This document shows, one piece after another, positions 25,650-34,502 of a stretch of DNA of 64,000 nt (position 1 is its first letter; every line of letters begins with the position of its first letter). Made by a program: the position numbers and the translations under genes. This DNA is from DAMBHY01 sp032068765 (GTDB lineage: Bacteria > Bacteroidota > Bacteroidia > Bacteroidales > Dysgonomonadaceae), in the NCBI GenBank assembly GCA_032068765.1, contig DAMBHY010000011.1, forward strand, positions 1-64,000, given 5' to 3'. The notes beneath the pieces are model-generated. The model made no database searches. It was not told the origin of the DNA and worked only from the letters and a program-made list of their open reading frames with translations.

Positions 25650-26605
25650 TAATTATCTCCAAATAAAGAATCTACAAATTCTTTTCTTTTAAAAACTTGT
25701 AAATCTTCCATACCTTCGCCTAAACCTATATATTTTACGGGAATTTTAAACTGGTCAGAAATTCCAATCACTACCCCACCCTTGGCAGTTCCGTCAAGTT
25801 TGGTGATAGCTAAAGAAGTTACCTCTGTGGCAGCGGTAAACTGTTTTGCCTGTTCAAAAGCATTTTGACCTGTAGAGCCGTCCAAAACCAACAATACTTC
25901 ATGAGGAGCATCGGGAATAATTCTACTCATGACGTTTTTAATTTTAGTCAGCTCATTCATCAAATTAATTTTGTTATGCAATCTACCAGCTGTGTCAATA
26001 ATAACAACATCGGCATTGTGAGATTTTGCAGAACTGACTGTATCAAAAGCTACCGATGCAGGATCTGCTCCCATGCCCTGAGATATCACGGGGACATTAA
26101 CTCTTTCTCCCCAAATATTTAATTGCTCTACAGCTGCAGCCCTGAATGTATCTGCTGCACCAAGATAGACAGACAAACCTTTTTGTTTAAATTGATGAGC
26201 TAGTTTTCCAATAGTTGTCGTTTTGCCCACGCCATTAACTCCAACCACCATTATTACATATGGTCTTTTATTTTCGGGAACATTAAATTCTAAAATATTT
26301 TCAGAGTTATTTTCCATAAGCAATTCGCTTATTTCATCGTGAAGAATAGACGTTAATTCCTGAGTATTTAAGTATTTGTCACGTGCAACGCGTTCCTCAA
26401 TTCGCTCAATTATTTTTATAGTTGTATCGACCCCTACGTCAGAAGAGACCAATATCTCTTCCAAATCATCTAAAACCGCATCATCTACCTTAGATTTACC
26501 TGCGATTGCACGATTAATTTTGGAAAAGAAATTATCTTTTGTTTTTTCTAATCCTTTATCTAAAGTTTCTTTTTTTCTTTTAGAAAATATATCAAATAGT
26601 CCCAT
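25649..26605 (-). CDS. ftsY: Signal recognition particle receptor FtsY
   Basis: This SRP GTPase docks ribosome-nascent chain complexes at the inner membrane. An N domain (residues ~1-95) precedes the G domain with GVNGVGKTTTIGKLA (G1), AADTFRAAAVEQL, DTAGRLHN (G3) and TKLDGTAKGG (G4). At 318 residues it lacks the long acidic A region of E. coli FtsY, as is common outside enterobacteria. Confidence 0.97.
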   Translation of the reverse strand: MGLFDIFSKRKKETLDKGLEKTKDNFFSKINRAIAGKSKVDDAVLDDLEEILVSSDVGVDTTIKIIERIEERVARDKYLNTQELTSILHDEISELLMENNSENILEFNVPENKRPYVIMVVGVNGVGKTTTIGKLAHQFKQKGLSVYLGAADTFRAAAVEQLNIWGERVNVPVISQGMGADPASVAFDTVSSAKSHNADVVIIDTAGRLHNKINLMNELTKIKNVMSRIIPDAPHEVLLVLDGSTGQNAFEQAKQFTAATEVTSLAITKLDGTAKGGVVIGISDQFKIPVKYIGLGEGMEDLQVFKRKEFVDSLFGDN

Positions 26606-26673
26606 TTATACGTTGTAATTTAAAAAAAATAAGTAGCTAATAATCTGTACAAAGCTACGAAATAGTACAAAAA

Positions 26674-26707
26674 AAAACTTCCCAACATTTTCATGAAGGG
26701 AAGTTTT
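26674..26707 (-). terminator. Terminator of the rpmB-rpmG operon
   Basis: A 10-bp stem AAAACTTCCC / GGGAAGTTTT with a 14-nt loop is followed on the minus strand by a run of T residues. It separates the ribosomal-protein operon from ftsY. Confidence 0.85.
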
Positions 26708-26724
26708 AGATATTTTTAACTATG

Positions 26725-26886
26725 TTATTTTGAAAAATAATCTTTTACGTTATCATTAGGTATCATTTCTTCAATAAAAGAATATGCACCTGTTTTTGGA
26801 GATTTCACCATTTTTATAACTTTCGTATGGGAACGTCCTGTAGTTGTTGTCTTATCGCGGAAACCTGCGACCGTCTTCTTTGCCAT
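26725..26886 (-). CDS. DUF4295-family small protein
   Basis: This 53-residue protein begins MAKKTVAGFRDKTTTTGR and ends NDNVKDYFSK, matching the small basic DUF4295 family of Bacteroidetes. It is encoded directly after rpmG, 12 bp away, and before the operon terminator. The conserved link to ribosomal proteins L28 and L33 suggests a ribosome-associated role, which is unproven. Confidence 0.88.
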   Translation of the reverse strand: MAKKTVAGFRDKTTTTGRSHTKVIKMVKSPKTGAYSFIEEMIPNDNVKDYFSK

Positions 26887-26898
26887 GGTTTATTCTTT

Positions 26899-27087
26899 TT
26901 ATTTTATTTCTTTATGTACTGTCATACGTTTAAGAATTGGATTGTATTTTTTCAATTCCAATCTTTCGGTAGTATTCTTTCTATTTTTAGTAGTAATATA
27001 GCGCGAAGTACCCGGCATACCACTCTCTTTGTGCTCTGTACATTCAAGTATCACTTGTACTCTGTTACCTTTTGCTTTCTTAGCCAT
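26899..27087 (-). CDS. rpmG: 50S ribosomal protein L33
   Basis: This 62-residue basic protein has the L33 pattern VQVILECTEHKES...RYITTKNRKNTTERLELKKYNP. It lacks the second pair of cysteines, so it is the zinc-independent form. It lies between rpmB and the DUF4295 gene in a three-gene operon. Confidence 0.96.
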   Translation of the reverse strand: MAKKAKGNRVQVILECTEHKESGMPGTSRYITTKNRKNTTERLELKKYNPILKRMTVHKEIK

Positions 27088-27107
27088 TTTATTTCTCTCC
27101 TATTATT

Positions 27108-27347
27108 TTAAGCGTTCAAATAGCCTTTAGCAGCAGCTTGTTTAAGAGCAGCATCCAAACCTATTTTATTAATAGTACGTAAACCTGATGCAGAAATATT
27201 TAAAGTAATCCAAGCATCTTCTTCTACCCAATAAAATTTTTTTCGAAACAAATTCACATCAAATGTGCGTTTTGTTCTTTTATTGGAGTGAGCAACGTTG
27301 TTTCCAACCATTGCTTTTTTTCCTGTTATTTGACAAATTTTAGCCAT
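27108..27347 (-). CDS. rpmB: 50S ribosomal protein L28
   Basis: This 79-residue protein starts with MAKICQITGKKAMVGNNVAH and has the L28 body (NKRTKRTFDVNLFRKKFYW). It is the first gene of the rpmB-rpmG-DUF4295 unit, with a strong promoter 55 bp upstream. Confidence 0.97.
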   Translation of the reverse strand: MAKICQITGKKAMVGNNVAHSNKRTKRTFDVNLFRKKFYWVEEDAWITLNISASGLRTINKIGLDAALKQAAAKGYLNA

Positions 27348-27401
27348 TGCTATATATTGTATTTTTTATTATTTCAATTCTCTATGTTACAAATCAGGGC
27401 G

Positions 27402-27432
27402 CAAAATTAATAAAACATTTAATATTGACCAA
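27402..27432 (-). promoter_or_regulatory. Promoter of the rpmB operon
   Basis: Minus strand: TTTG with TTG at 27430-27432, a 20-bp spacer and TAATTTTG (27402-27409), a near-ideal Bacteroidetes promoter. Confidence 0.75.
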
Positions 27433-27448
27433 ATATTTCACAAACAAA

Positions 27449-28021
27449 TTATTTCAATTTAAAAGCTGCTTGTAAATTATCATACAGAGTATTAAAAAAC
27501 AACAAGGTACTTTTTCTTGTAGCAATTTTCATTTCTTTTTCTACTGCTTTACCTGTATAAATTCCTGCATCTGTAATCATCTCTTCTGCGGTGTAAGCTT
27601 GTGGAAATGAAGCACCTTTGGGAACTTGAACACTTTGATATGTTATATCTCTTATTGTCAACATGCAGCCCATGTCTGTAATTGCCGCATCAAACCTGTA
27701 ATTCAGAATTATTTTATCGCTAAAGCCGTCTTTGTTTTTCGGTAAAGAAAGTTCGGATTTAGAACTGACGTTTACACTTTGACTTTTATCATTGAAACGT
27801 ATTCCTGAAAGCATCGGGTCTGAAGCATAATTATCCTTACACCATTTATATAATATAGCGTATTGCTGGTCTTTATTTAATTTTTCGTCAATTGGAATGA
27901 ACTGCTGGAATATCACTTTTCCATTAACAAGAGGTATACTATTAAATACATTCATATTTTGAGCAAAACCATACGAAATAGCAAAAGAAACAAACAAGAA
28001 TATTGAGAACATTTTTTTCAT
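27449..28021 (-). CDS. Secreted DUF4468-like protein
   Basis: This 190-residue protein has an N-terminal signal peptide (MKKMFSIFLFVSFAISYGFA) and a soluble alpha/beta body with FDAAITDMGCMLTIRDITY, resembling the DUF4468 family of Bacteroidetes exported proteins with a TBP-like fold. Its function is unknown. It is a single gene, divergent from the TPR gene. Confidence 0.75.
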   Translation of the reverse strand: MKKMFSIFLFVSFAISYGFAQNMNVFNSIPLVNGKVIFQQFIPIDEKLNKDQQYAILYKWCKDNYASDPMLSGIRFNDKSQSVNVSSKSELSLPKNKDGFSDKIILNYRFDAAITDMGCMLTIRDITYQSVQVPKGASFPQAYTAEEMITDAGIYTGKAVEKEMKIATRKSTLLFFNTLYDNLQAAFKLK

Positions 28022-28198
28022 AGAAATGTCTATTTTATTTTTGAAACTTATTAAGTGACTACAAACTTAAAGAAAAGATTAATTGAATGCAAAATCGAGA
28101 AGATAAAAAAAATTGTCTTTGAGTTTTATTTATCATCGAAAACAATTACTTTTGCACTTCAATTTAAATAGATTAATCAATTTATATTAGTAAAATAT

Positions 28199-28903
28199 AT
28201 GTCTACTAAACGTCACATTGAAGATAAAACCGAAAAGAACTTAGAAGCTTTCGAAGAGAAATTAACTTCGTCAGAACAATTCCTTGAAAAAAACCAACGT
28301 AGAATTCTTATTGGAGTGGGAGTAGTAATTGCATTGGTTGGTCTGGCTTTTGCATATCAATACTTATACAAAATTCCAAAAAATAGAAAAGCTGAAGCTG
28401 CTATTTTCCCAGGCGAACGTTATTTTCAGGAAGGAAGAGATTCTTTAGCGTTATTTGGAGATGGAAATGGTTTCATAGGCTTTGAAGAAGTGATAAAACA
28501 ATATGGTGGTACTAATACCAGCAATTTAGCACATGCATATGCCGGAATTTCTTACAACCGTTTAGGTAAAAATGACAAAGCACTGGAACATCTAAAAAAA
28601 TTCAGTGCATCTGATATTCTTGTTGCTCCTGCAATCAATGGAAAAATTGGTGACGTTTATATGGATATGGGAAAAACAGACGAAGCAATATCTTATTTTA
28701 CTAAAGCTTCTGAAAAAGCTAACGACGTAATGCTTTCACCTATTTATTTGAAAAAAGCGGGAATTGCTTATTTGAACAACAAGAATTACGACAAAGCAAT
28801 TGAAATCTTTACAAAAATAAAAGATAAATATTTGAATACTCCAGAAGGACAGGAAGCAGACAAATACATTACTGCAGCTCAACTTCAAAAGGGTACAAAT
28901 TAA
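28199..28903 (+). CDS. TPR-repeat membrane-anchored protein
   Basis: This 234-residue protein has a cytosolic N-terminal segment, one membrane helix (about residues 39-60, ILIGVGVVIALVGLAFAYQY) and several TPR units in the C-terminal two thirds (AHAYAGISYNRLGKNDKAL, KIGDVYMDMGKTDEA, KKAGIAYLNNKNYDKAI). The architecture is like YfgM, a Sec-associated periplasmic chaperone-type protein. A TACTTTTG -7 box lies at 28147-28154. ribH follows by 18 bp. The role is inferred. Confidence 0.82.
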   Translation: MSTKRHIEDKTEKNLEAFEEKLTSSEQFLEKNQRRILIGVGVVIALVGLAFAYQYLYKIPKNRKAEAAIFPGERYFQEGRDSLALFGDGNGFIGFEEVIKQYGGTNTSNLAHAYAGISYNRLGKNDKALEHLKKFSASDILVAPAINGKIGDVYMDMGKTDEAISYFTKASEKANDVMLSPIYLKKAGIAYLNNKNYDKAIEIFTKIKDKYLNTPEGQEADKYITAAQLQKGTN

Positions 28904-28921
28904 TTTTATACTTTACAATAA

Positions 28922-29413
28922 ATGGCAACCACACTACAAAACCTTTCTTCTTACGAAGTAGAAAAGGTACCTTCGGGTAAAGATTATAGATTTGGGATTG
29001 TTGTTGCCGAATGGAATTCTGCCATTACAACCAAACTCCTTAATGGTGCATACAATACACTACTAAAGTTTGACGTTGCAAAAGAAAACATCATTATTGA
29101 AATGGTTCCCGGAAGTTTTGAATTGACCTATGCCGCAAAACTTCTGATAGAAAAAGCGAATGTAGATGCTGTGATAATTTTGGGATGCGTTATTCAAGGT
29201 GATACACCACATTTTACGTTTGTTTGTGAGAGCGTTACACAAGGGAGTACACAATTAAATTTAAATTATGATACACCTGTTGTTTTCGGGCTTATCACAA
29301 CAAATACTTTAGAACAGGCAGAGGCACGTTCTGGTGGAAATTTAGGAAACAAAGGCGATGAAGCAGCAGTGACCGCACTCAAAATGGCATCGCTAAAAAG
29401 TAAATATAAATAA
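28922..29413 (+). CDS. ribH: 6,7-dimethyl-8-ribityllumazine synthase
   Basis: This is the penultimate enzyme of riboflavin synthesis; it condenses an aminouracil with dihydroxybutanone phosphate. The 163-residue subunit has GIVVAEWNSAITTKLL, VPGSFELTYAAKLL, the ILGCVIQGDTPHFTFVCESV block with catalytic His, and PVVFGLITTNTLEQAEAR. It follows the TPR gene by 18 bp. No other rib genes are in the window. Confidence 0.97.
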   Translation: MATTLQNLSSYEVEKVPSGKDYRFGIVVAEWNSAITTKLLNGAYNTLLKFDVAKENIIIEMVPGSFELTYAAKLLIEKANVDAVIILGCVIQGDTPHFTFVCESVTQGSTQLNLNYDTPVVFGLITTNTLEQAEARSGGNLGNKGDEAAVTALKMASLKSKYK

Positions 29414-29471
29414 ATCGGATTATCTTTTCCCGTTTTATAAAATTATATTATCTTTGTGCCCTCAAAGCAAT

Positions 29472-29554
29472 GGGCAGTTACCAGAGTGGCCAAATGGGGC
29501 TGACTGTAACTCAGCTGGCTTTCGCCTTCGGTGGTTCGAATCCATCACTGCCCA
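29472..29554 (+). tRNA. tRNA-Tyr (anticodon GTA)
   Basis: The acceptor stem GGGCAGT / ACTGCCC, anticodon arm GCTGA-CTGTAAC-TCAGC, a long variable arm and T loop GGTTCGAATCC identify a class II tRNA for tyrosine. A TATCTTTG -7 box lies at 29449-29456. It is 33 bp upstream of tRNA-Gly. Confidence 0.96.
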
Positions 29555-29587
29555 CTTTTTTTATATTTGCTTATTGGCAAATAAACT

Positions 29588-29660
29588 GCGGAAGTAGCTC
29601 AGTTGATAGAGCATTAGCCTTCCAAGCTGAGGGTCGCGGGTTTGAGCCCCGTCTTCCGCT
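29588..29660 (+). tRNA. tRNA-Gly (anticodon TCC)
   Basis: The acceptor stem GCGGAAG / CTTCCGC, D arm AGCTCAGTTGATAGAGC, anticodon arm TTAGC-CTTCCAA-GCTGA and T arm GGGTTTGAGCCCC fold into a standard 73-nt cloverleaf without encoded CCA. It is cotranscribed with tRNA-Tyr and ends at the hairpin just downstream. Confidence 0.96.
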
Positions 29661-29667
29661 CTCTTTC

Positions 29668-29704
29668 AAAGGGTATTATCTCGATTTCGTTGATAATACC
29701 CTTT
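29668..29704 (+). terminator. Terminator of the tRNA-Tyr/Gly unit
   Basis: A perfect 13-bp stem (AAAGGGTATTATC / GATAATACCCTTT) closes an 11-nt loop and is followed by ATTTATTTA. It lies 27 bp before the MATE gene ATG. Confidence 0.75.
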
Positions 29705-29730
29705 ATTTATTTACAAACGGAATCCACTTA

Positions 29731-31080
29731 ATGAAAGAAAAGCAAATTAGAGATTTAACGCAGGGCAATATTTCTAACCAATTATTTGCTTTAGCAATCC
29801 CTCTCATGGCCATGAGTTTTATACAAATGGCATACAATTTGGTTGACCTCGCTTGGATTGGACGTTTGAACAGTAAAATTGTTGCAGCAGTAGGGACAGT
29901 AGGTTTACTCACCTGGATGCTTAACTCCCTCGCCTTAATTTCAAAAATCGGAGCCGAAATTTCTATCGGACAATCAATCGGAGCAAAAAACTACAAAAAA
30001 GCTTCCATTTATGCTTCACATACCACAACTATAGCCGCTTTTCTTGGAATTGTATTTACATTTTTATTTTGCACTTTCCCCGATATTTTTATTTCGTTCT
30101 ACGACCTTGATGAAGATATTTCTATAGTTGCAACAAAATTTTTAAGAGTCATTTCCATAGGGATACCTTTTATATTCCTGATTCTTAATTTTTCGGGAAT
30201 CTATATTGGTTCAGGAAGAAGTGATATCCCGTTTTATTTTAATGCTGCAGGATTGGTTCTGAATATGATATTGGATCCTATTGCAATTTTTGTATTTAAG
30301 TGGGGTGCTTTGGGGGCGGCTATAGCCACTGTATTTTCTCAATTTGTCGTTTTGTCACTTTTCATTTGGCATATAAAGAAATATGGAATTTTGAATCACT
30401 TTCCTTTCTTTGTAAAAATTGAAAGTTATTTCGTCAAAAGAATTATCTCCTTGGGTATACCGATTGCGGCAATGAATGTGTTCTTCGCATTTATAAATAT
30501 GAGTCTTGTAAGAATATCATTTCAATATGGCGGACATTTAGGAGTTGTCAGTCAAACCACGGGAGGACAGATTGAAGCTTTGACGTGGAATACTTCAACA
30601 GGTTTTGCGACTGCCTTGGGAAGTTTTGTAGCGCAAAATTATACGGCAAAACAAATGAATAGGGTGAATAAGGCATTTCGAACTACGCTCAAAATAATGA
30701 TGTCTTACGGACTAATTATATCCATACTTTTCATAAACTTCGGACAGGAAATATTTTCTATATTTGTACCAGAAAATGATGCGTCAATAGCGGGAGGTGC
30801 TTATTTATTTGTTTTGGGAATTTCTCAGATTTTCATGATATTGGAACTTACTACCGAAGGAATGTTCAATGGTTTGGGAAAAACAAAACCGCCTGCAGTT
30901 GTAAGTATTGTCTTCAATTTTATGCGTATTCCCCTCGCCTATTTTTTTGCCGAAAGAATGGGAATAACAGGAGTCTGGTGGGCAATAACCACATCTTCGA
31001 TTATTAAAGGTTCCTTATTACTGATTTGGTACTTACGCACGCAGCATAAAATAAAAACTGAATACATTACATCATTATAA
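29731..31080 (+). CDS. MATE-family efflux transporter
   Basis: This 449-residue, twelve-helix cation-coupled multidrug/toxin exporter has DLTQGNISNQLFALAIPLMAMSFIQMAYNLVDLAWIG at its start, the typical MATE N-terminus; the equivalent second bundle starts near residue 240 (IISLGIPIAAMNVFFAFINM). I start at the ATG at 29731, because a longer open frame upstream runs through both tRNA genes and is not real. It is monocistronic; the substrate is unknown. Confidence 0.93.
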   Translation: MKEKQIRDLTQGNISNQLFALAIPLMAMSFIQMAYNLVDLAWIGRLNSKIVAAVGTVGLLTWMLNSLALISKIGAEISIGQSIGAKNYKKASIYASHTTTIAAFLGIVFTFLFCTFPDIFISFYDLDEDISIVATKFLRVISIGIPFIFLILNFSGIYIGSGRSDIPFYFNAAGLVLNMILDPIAIFVFKWGALGAAIATVFSQFVVLSLFIWHIKKYGILNHFPFFVKIESYFVKRIISLGIPIAAMNVFFAFINMSLVRISFQYGGHLGVVSQTTGGQIEALTWNTSTGFATALGSFVAQNYTAKQMNRVNKAFRTTLKIMMSYGLIISILFINFGQEIFSIFVPENDASIAGGAYLFVLGISQIFMILELTTEGMFNGLGKTKPPAVVSIVFNFMRIPLAYFFAERMGITGVWWAITTSSIIKGSLLLIWYLRTQHKIKTEYITSL

Positions 31081-31129
31081 ATTCGATTCAATATATTTTA
31101 GTTTATATTTGTAATAAGAATTTATTCAT

Positions 31130-31840
31130 ATGAAAACTCAAAATAAATTGGCATTACTACTGTCACTTCTTATTTTATCCTTTTCCTGTACAACAACACG
31201 CATGGGCAGTCAGCGCGAACAAAAAGTGTTAGTTGAAACAACCGAAGGCAATATTACGCTAAAGCTGTATAACGAAACGCCTTTACACCGAAATAACTTC
31301 ATCAAGCTTGTGAAAACAAAAAAATATGACGGATTACTCTTCCACCGTGTGATTGATAAATTTATGATTCAAGGTGGAGATCCTGATTCAAAGAATGCGA
31401 CAAAAGACGCGAGTTTAGGAAATGGTGATGTTGGATATACAATCCCTGCAGAAATTCGGACTCCAAAAATTTATCATAAATATGGAGCTTTGGCTGCTGC
31501 ACGCGAAAGTGATGAAGTTAATCCAACAAAGGCATCGTCAGGAATTCAATTTTATATTGTAGTTGGAAAGAAGTTTACAAAAGAAGAGTTGTTAAAAACA
31601 GAAAAAGGAAAGATTTCCAGATACGGACATTCAAATGATTCAACCTATAAATACAGTGACAAAGCCATAGAGGATTATACAACTGTTGGAGGTACGCCAC
31701 ATTTGGATGGCAATTATACGGTATATGGAGAGGTTTTGTCAGGCATGCCGATTGTTGAAAAAATTTCTAAAGCAAAAACCAACTCCGAAGATAGACCAGT
31801 GAATGATATCAGAATCATTAAGATGAAACTCATTCGCTAA
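31130..31840 (+). CDS. Cyclophilin-type peptidyl-prolyl isomerase lipoprotein
   Basis: This 236-residue protein has a lipoprotein signal peptide with lipobox SFSC (Cys20), so it is anchored in the envelope. The cyclophilin domain covers about residues 30-236 (VETTEGNITLKLYNETPLHRNNF, FHRVIDKFMIQGGDP, YGALAAARESDEVNPTKASSGIQFYIVVG), with an insertion before the final VYGEVLSGMPIVEKI block. It would assist periplasmic protein folding. A TATATTTG -7 box lies at 31104-31111. Confidence 0.93.
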   Translation: MKTQNKLALLLSLLILSFSCTTTRMGSQREQKVLVETTEGNITLKLYNETPLHRNNFIKLVKTKKYDGLLFHRVIDKFMIQGGDPDSKNATKDASLGNGDVGYTIPAEIRTPKIYHKYGALAAARESDEVNPTKASSGIQFYIVVGKKFTKEELLKTEKGKISRYGHSNDSTYKYSDKAIEDYTTVGGTPHLDGNYTVYGEVLSGMPIVEKISKAKTNSEDRPVNDIRIIKMKLIR

Positions 31841-31871
31841 TTTACTCATTTCCAATACAAATATAGATAAC

Positions 31872-32711
31872 ATGAATTTTGGCAAAGTAGAATTTCCTGA
31901 AAAAGTTGATTTCTCTTTACTAGAGGATAATCCATTAACTACAAAGATTCTAAGCCTTTCTAAAAAAGATGAGCTAAATATTTATGTTGGTTGTGCAAAA
32001 TGGAACAGGCAAGATTTAAAAGGATTCTATCCTCGAGGAACAAAAGATGAATTGGCTTATTATTCCACTCGCTTCAACTCTATTGAATTAAACGCAACTT
32101 TTTACAAAATGCCAACTGCGTCGCAAGTGGTAAAATGGAAAGATAAAACACCTGAAAATTTTAAGTTTTTCCCCAAAATAACCCAGTCAATAAGTCATTA
32201 CAATCGACTGAGAAATGTTCAAGAATTGACACAAATATATTGCGATGCTGTAGCACATTTTGAAGAAAAATTAGGCATGTGTTTTCTTCAGCTTAGAGAT
32301 GACTATAGTCCTAAAGATTGGGAGTTATTAAGAAAATTCATTCTTGATTTTCCAAAAGTTATCCCTTTGGCTGTAGAAGTGAGAAATGAGCAATGGTTTG
32401 AAGATAAAAAAATGTGGAATGAATATTCTGAATTTTTATCAGAAAATAATGTTACAAACGTCATCGTTGATACAGCTGGAAGACGTGATATGATGCACAT
32501 GACACTTACCACAGACGCGGCATTTATCCGTTTTGTGGGTTGTAACATTGATACAATAGATCATCAAAGGCTAAATGAATGGGGAGAAAGAATTAAAAAA
32601 TGGAAAACAGAGGGTTTGAAAAATTTATACTTTTTCGTTCATCAAAATATTGAAGTTTCATCTCCCCTTTTATCAAACTATTTTTTAGAAAATTCCCTGA
32701 AAGACATTTAA
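31872..32711 (+). CDS. DUF72-family protein
   Basis: This 279-residue TIM-barrel-like protein has the DUF72 pattern: IYVGCAKWNRQDLKGFYPRG, FNSIELNATFYKMPTASQVVKWKDKTPENFKFFPKI, then LQLRDDYSP and LAVEVRNEQWF. The biochemical role of the family is not established. It starts 31 bp after the PPIase and may be cotranscribed, and it is convergent with the alanine dehydrogenase gene. Confidence 0.9.
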   Translation: MNFGKVEFPEKVDFSLLEDNPLTTKILSLSKKDELNIYVGCAKWNRQDLKGFYPRGTKDELAYYSTRFNSIELNATFYKMPTASQVVKWKDKTPENFKFFPKITQSISHYNRLRNVQELTQIYCDAVAHFEEKLGMCFLQLRDDYSPKDWELLRKFILDFPKVIPLAVEVRNEQWFEDKKMWNEYSEFLSENNVTNVIVDTAGRRDMMHMTLTTDAAFIRFVGCNIDTIDHQRLNEWGERIKKWKTEGLKNLYFFVHQNIEVSSPLLSNYFLENSLKDI

Positions 32712-32721
32712 CAACAATATT

Positions 32722-33930
32722 TTAGAATTCATTCAAAAACAGCCCAATATCATTGACAGCCAAATTAAAATGGTTGCCTACATAAGAATTCACTAATTTC
32801 CCATTATACATATAAAATCCAGAAGCAAAATTTCTGTCAATATGTGCCATTGGTGAAAATCCTCCACAACTTACAATTTGATTAAATAAATCAGCAATAA
32901 TATTGCTAAGAGAAATACTAGCTGTCCTCGAAACCCGCGAACTTATACTTTTTTCGCAAAAATGCACTACACCATGTTTTTCAAACACACGCGTTTGATT
33001 TTGTATACAAGCCTCCATAGTTGTTTCAAAACAACCTCCTTGCGCTATTCTTAAATCAATTATAATCGCACCTTTTTTCATTTCACGTATCAAATCTTCA
33101 GAAATGCGATAGGTATTATTTTTACCAACATATTGCATGGAACCAATCACAACATCTGCACTTCTAAAAGCATTACGCAAAACCTTACTCTGGAGGGTGG
33201 AAGTAAAAATATTTTGTCCAAGTTTATTTTGTAAATTACGAAGCTTTTCGATATCATTATCGAAAACACGCACCAATGCCCCTAACGACATTGCCGATTT
33301 AGCAGCCGTTGTTCCTGCAATTCCAGCACCAATAATTACTATTTCTGTTGGAGAAATTCCGGGAACTCCACCTAGCAAAATGCCTTTCCCTCCGCTTGCG
33401 TTACTCAACATCTCCGAAGCTACAGTTATGGAGGCAATACCTTCTATTTCAGAAATTGCTGTGACAAAAGGAGACATTTTGGTGTGGTCTTTAATGAACT
33501 CGTATGCAATGGCGCTGATTTTTTTCTCAGCCATTATTTTAAGATATTGAATGCACAACTGAGGAATGTTTAGAAAGGAAAAAAAAGTGGTACGAGGCTT
33601 CATCATAAGTAATTCATCTTCAGTTGGCAAAGCAATCTTCATTATATAGTCAGATTGTTGATATACTTCTTGTGCTGTATCAACTATTATTACTCCATTT
33701 TCTGCATAATTACTATCGGAGTAGTTTATTCCCAATCCTGCACCTGATTCAAAAATCACCTGATATCCCATCTCTACAAGAAGTGAAGCAGTTTCTGGAG
33801 TGATGGCTAAGCGTTTTTCAATTAACTGGTTTTCTTTTGGGATTCCAATACTACCACGAGAATAACTCGTTTCACTTTTCAACAACATCTCCTGAACAAA
33901 ATATGTTGTGCTTTTGAGAGAATCGTACAT
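32722..33930 (-). CDS. ald: Alanine dehydrogenase/PNT-family protein
   Basis: This 402-residue NAD-dependent enzyme has the AlaDH/PNT N-terminal domain (GIPKENQLIEKRLAITPETASLLVEMGY) and a Rossmann domain with VIIGAGIAGTTAAKSAMSLGA. It has the length of Bacteroidetes-type alanine dehydrogenases and no membrane part, unlike the transhydrogenase alpha subunit at 43.3 kb, which is a paralogue. It would interconvert alanine and pyruvate plus ammonia, useful in amino-acid fermentation. It is the last gene of the minus-strand housekeeping run. Confidence 0.85.
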   Translation of the reverse strand: MYDSLKSTTYFVQEMLLKSETSYSRGSIGIPKENQLIEKRLAITPETASLLVEMGYQVIFESGAGLGINYSDSNYAENGVIIVDTAQEVYQQSDYIMKIALPTEDELLMMKPRTTFFSFLNIPQLCIQYLKIMAEKKISAIAYEFIKDHTKMSPFVTAISEIEGIASITVASEMLSNASGGKGILLGGVPGISPTEIVIIGAGIAGTTAAKSAMSLGALVRVFDNDIEKLRNLQNKLGQNIFTSTLQSKVLRNAFRSADVVIGSMQYVGKNNTYRISEDLIREMKKGAIIIDLRIAQGGCFETTMEACIQNQTRVFEKHGVVHFCEKSISSRVSRTASISLSNIIADLFNQIVSCGGFSPMAHIDRNFASGFYMYNGKLVNSYVGNHFNLAVNDIGLFLNEF

Positions 33931-33940
33931 AATGCAAATT

Positions 33941-34483
33941 TTACTCGTTTACAATTTTGTAAATATAATTTACAATCTGGTGAATTTTATTCTTGCCTGA
34001 AATCTTTTGAGTGTCCACAATTATTGAAGCTTTCTGATAAAACTCAATTCGTTCGTTTAGATGATTTTCAATAAAATTCTCTAGATTTTCAGGGGACTGA
34101 TTTTTCAAGATTGGGCGAATATTCTTTGATCTTTTAATTCGTAACGCTAATTCTTCAACACTCGCTTTTATATATATGGTTTTTCCCATTCTATTCATCA
34201 AATCCATATTATCGAAAAAGCACGGCGTGCCACCACCTGTGGAAATTACTACATTTTCAAACTGAGAAACTTCTCGTAAATAACATTGCTCAATTTTACG
34301 AAACTCTTCTTCACCCTTTTCGGCAAACAATTCCGAAATTGTTTTATAATATTTACTTTCGATAACTTTATCCAAGTCAATGAATTCCAAATCCATTTCT
34401 TTAGCTAATAAACGTCCGATGGTAGTTTTACCAACGCCCATATACCCCACTAAAAAAATACGTTGAAATTTGATTTCAGACAT
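33941..34483 (-). CDS. aroK: Shikimate kinase
   Basis: This enzyme phosphorylates shikimate at O3 in aromatic amino-acid synthesis. At 180 residues it has the P-loop GYMGVGKTTIGRLLA, the DLD shikimate-binding stretch (FIDLDKVIE), RKIEQCYLRE and VISTGGGTPCF. It lies 10 bp upstream of ald and 19 bp downstream of cls. Confidence 0.95.
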   Translation of the reverse strand: MSEIKFQRIFLVGYMGVGKTTIGRLLAKEMDLEFIDLDKVIESKYYKTISELFAEKGEEEFRKIEQCYLREVSQFENVVISTGGGTPCFFDNMDLMNRMGKTIYIKASVEELALRIKRSKNIRPILKNQSPENLENFIENHLNERIEFYQKASIIVDTQKISGKNKIHQIVNYIYKIVNE

Positions 34484-34502
34484 TGAACTTCAAAAATAAA
34501 TG

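Noticed and set aside
29470..29730. N-terminal extension of the MATE protein
   Set aside because: The open frame runs through tRNA-Tyr, tRNA-Gly and their terminator. The MATE signature begins right after the ATG at 29731.
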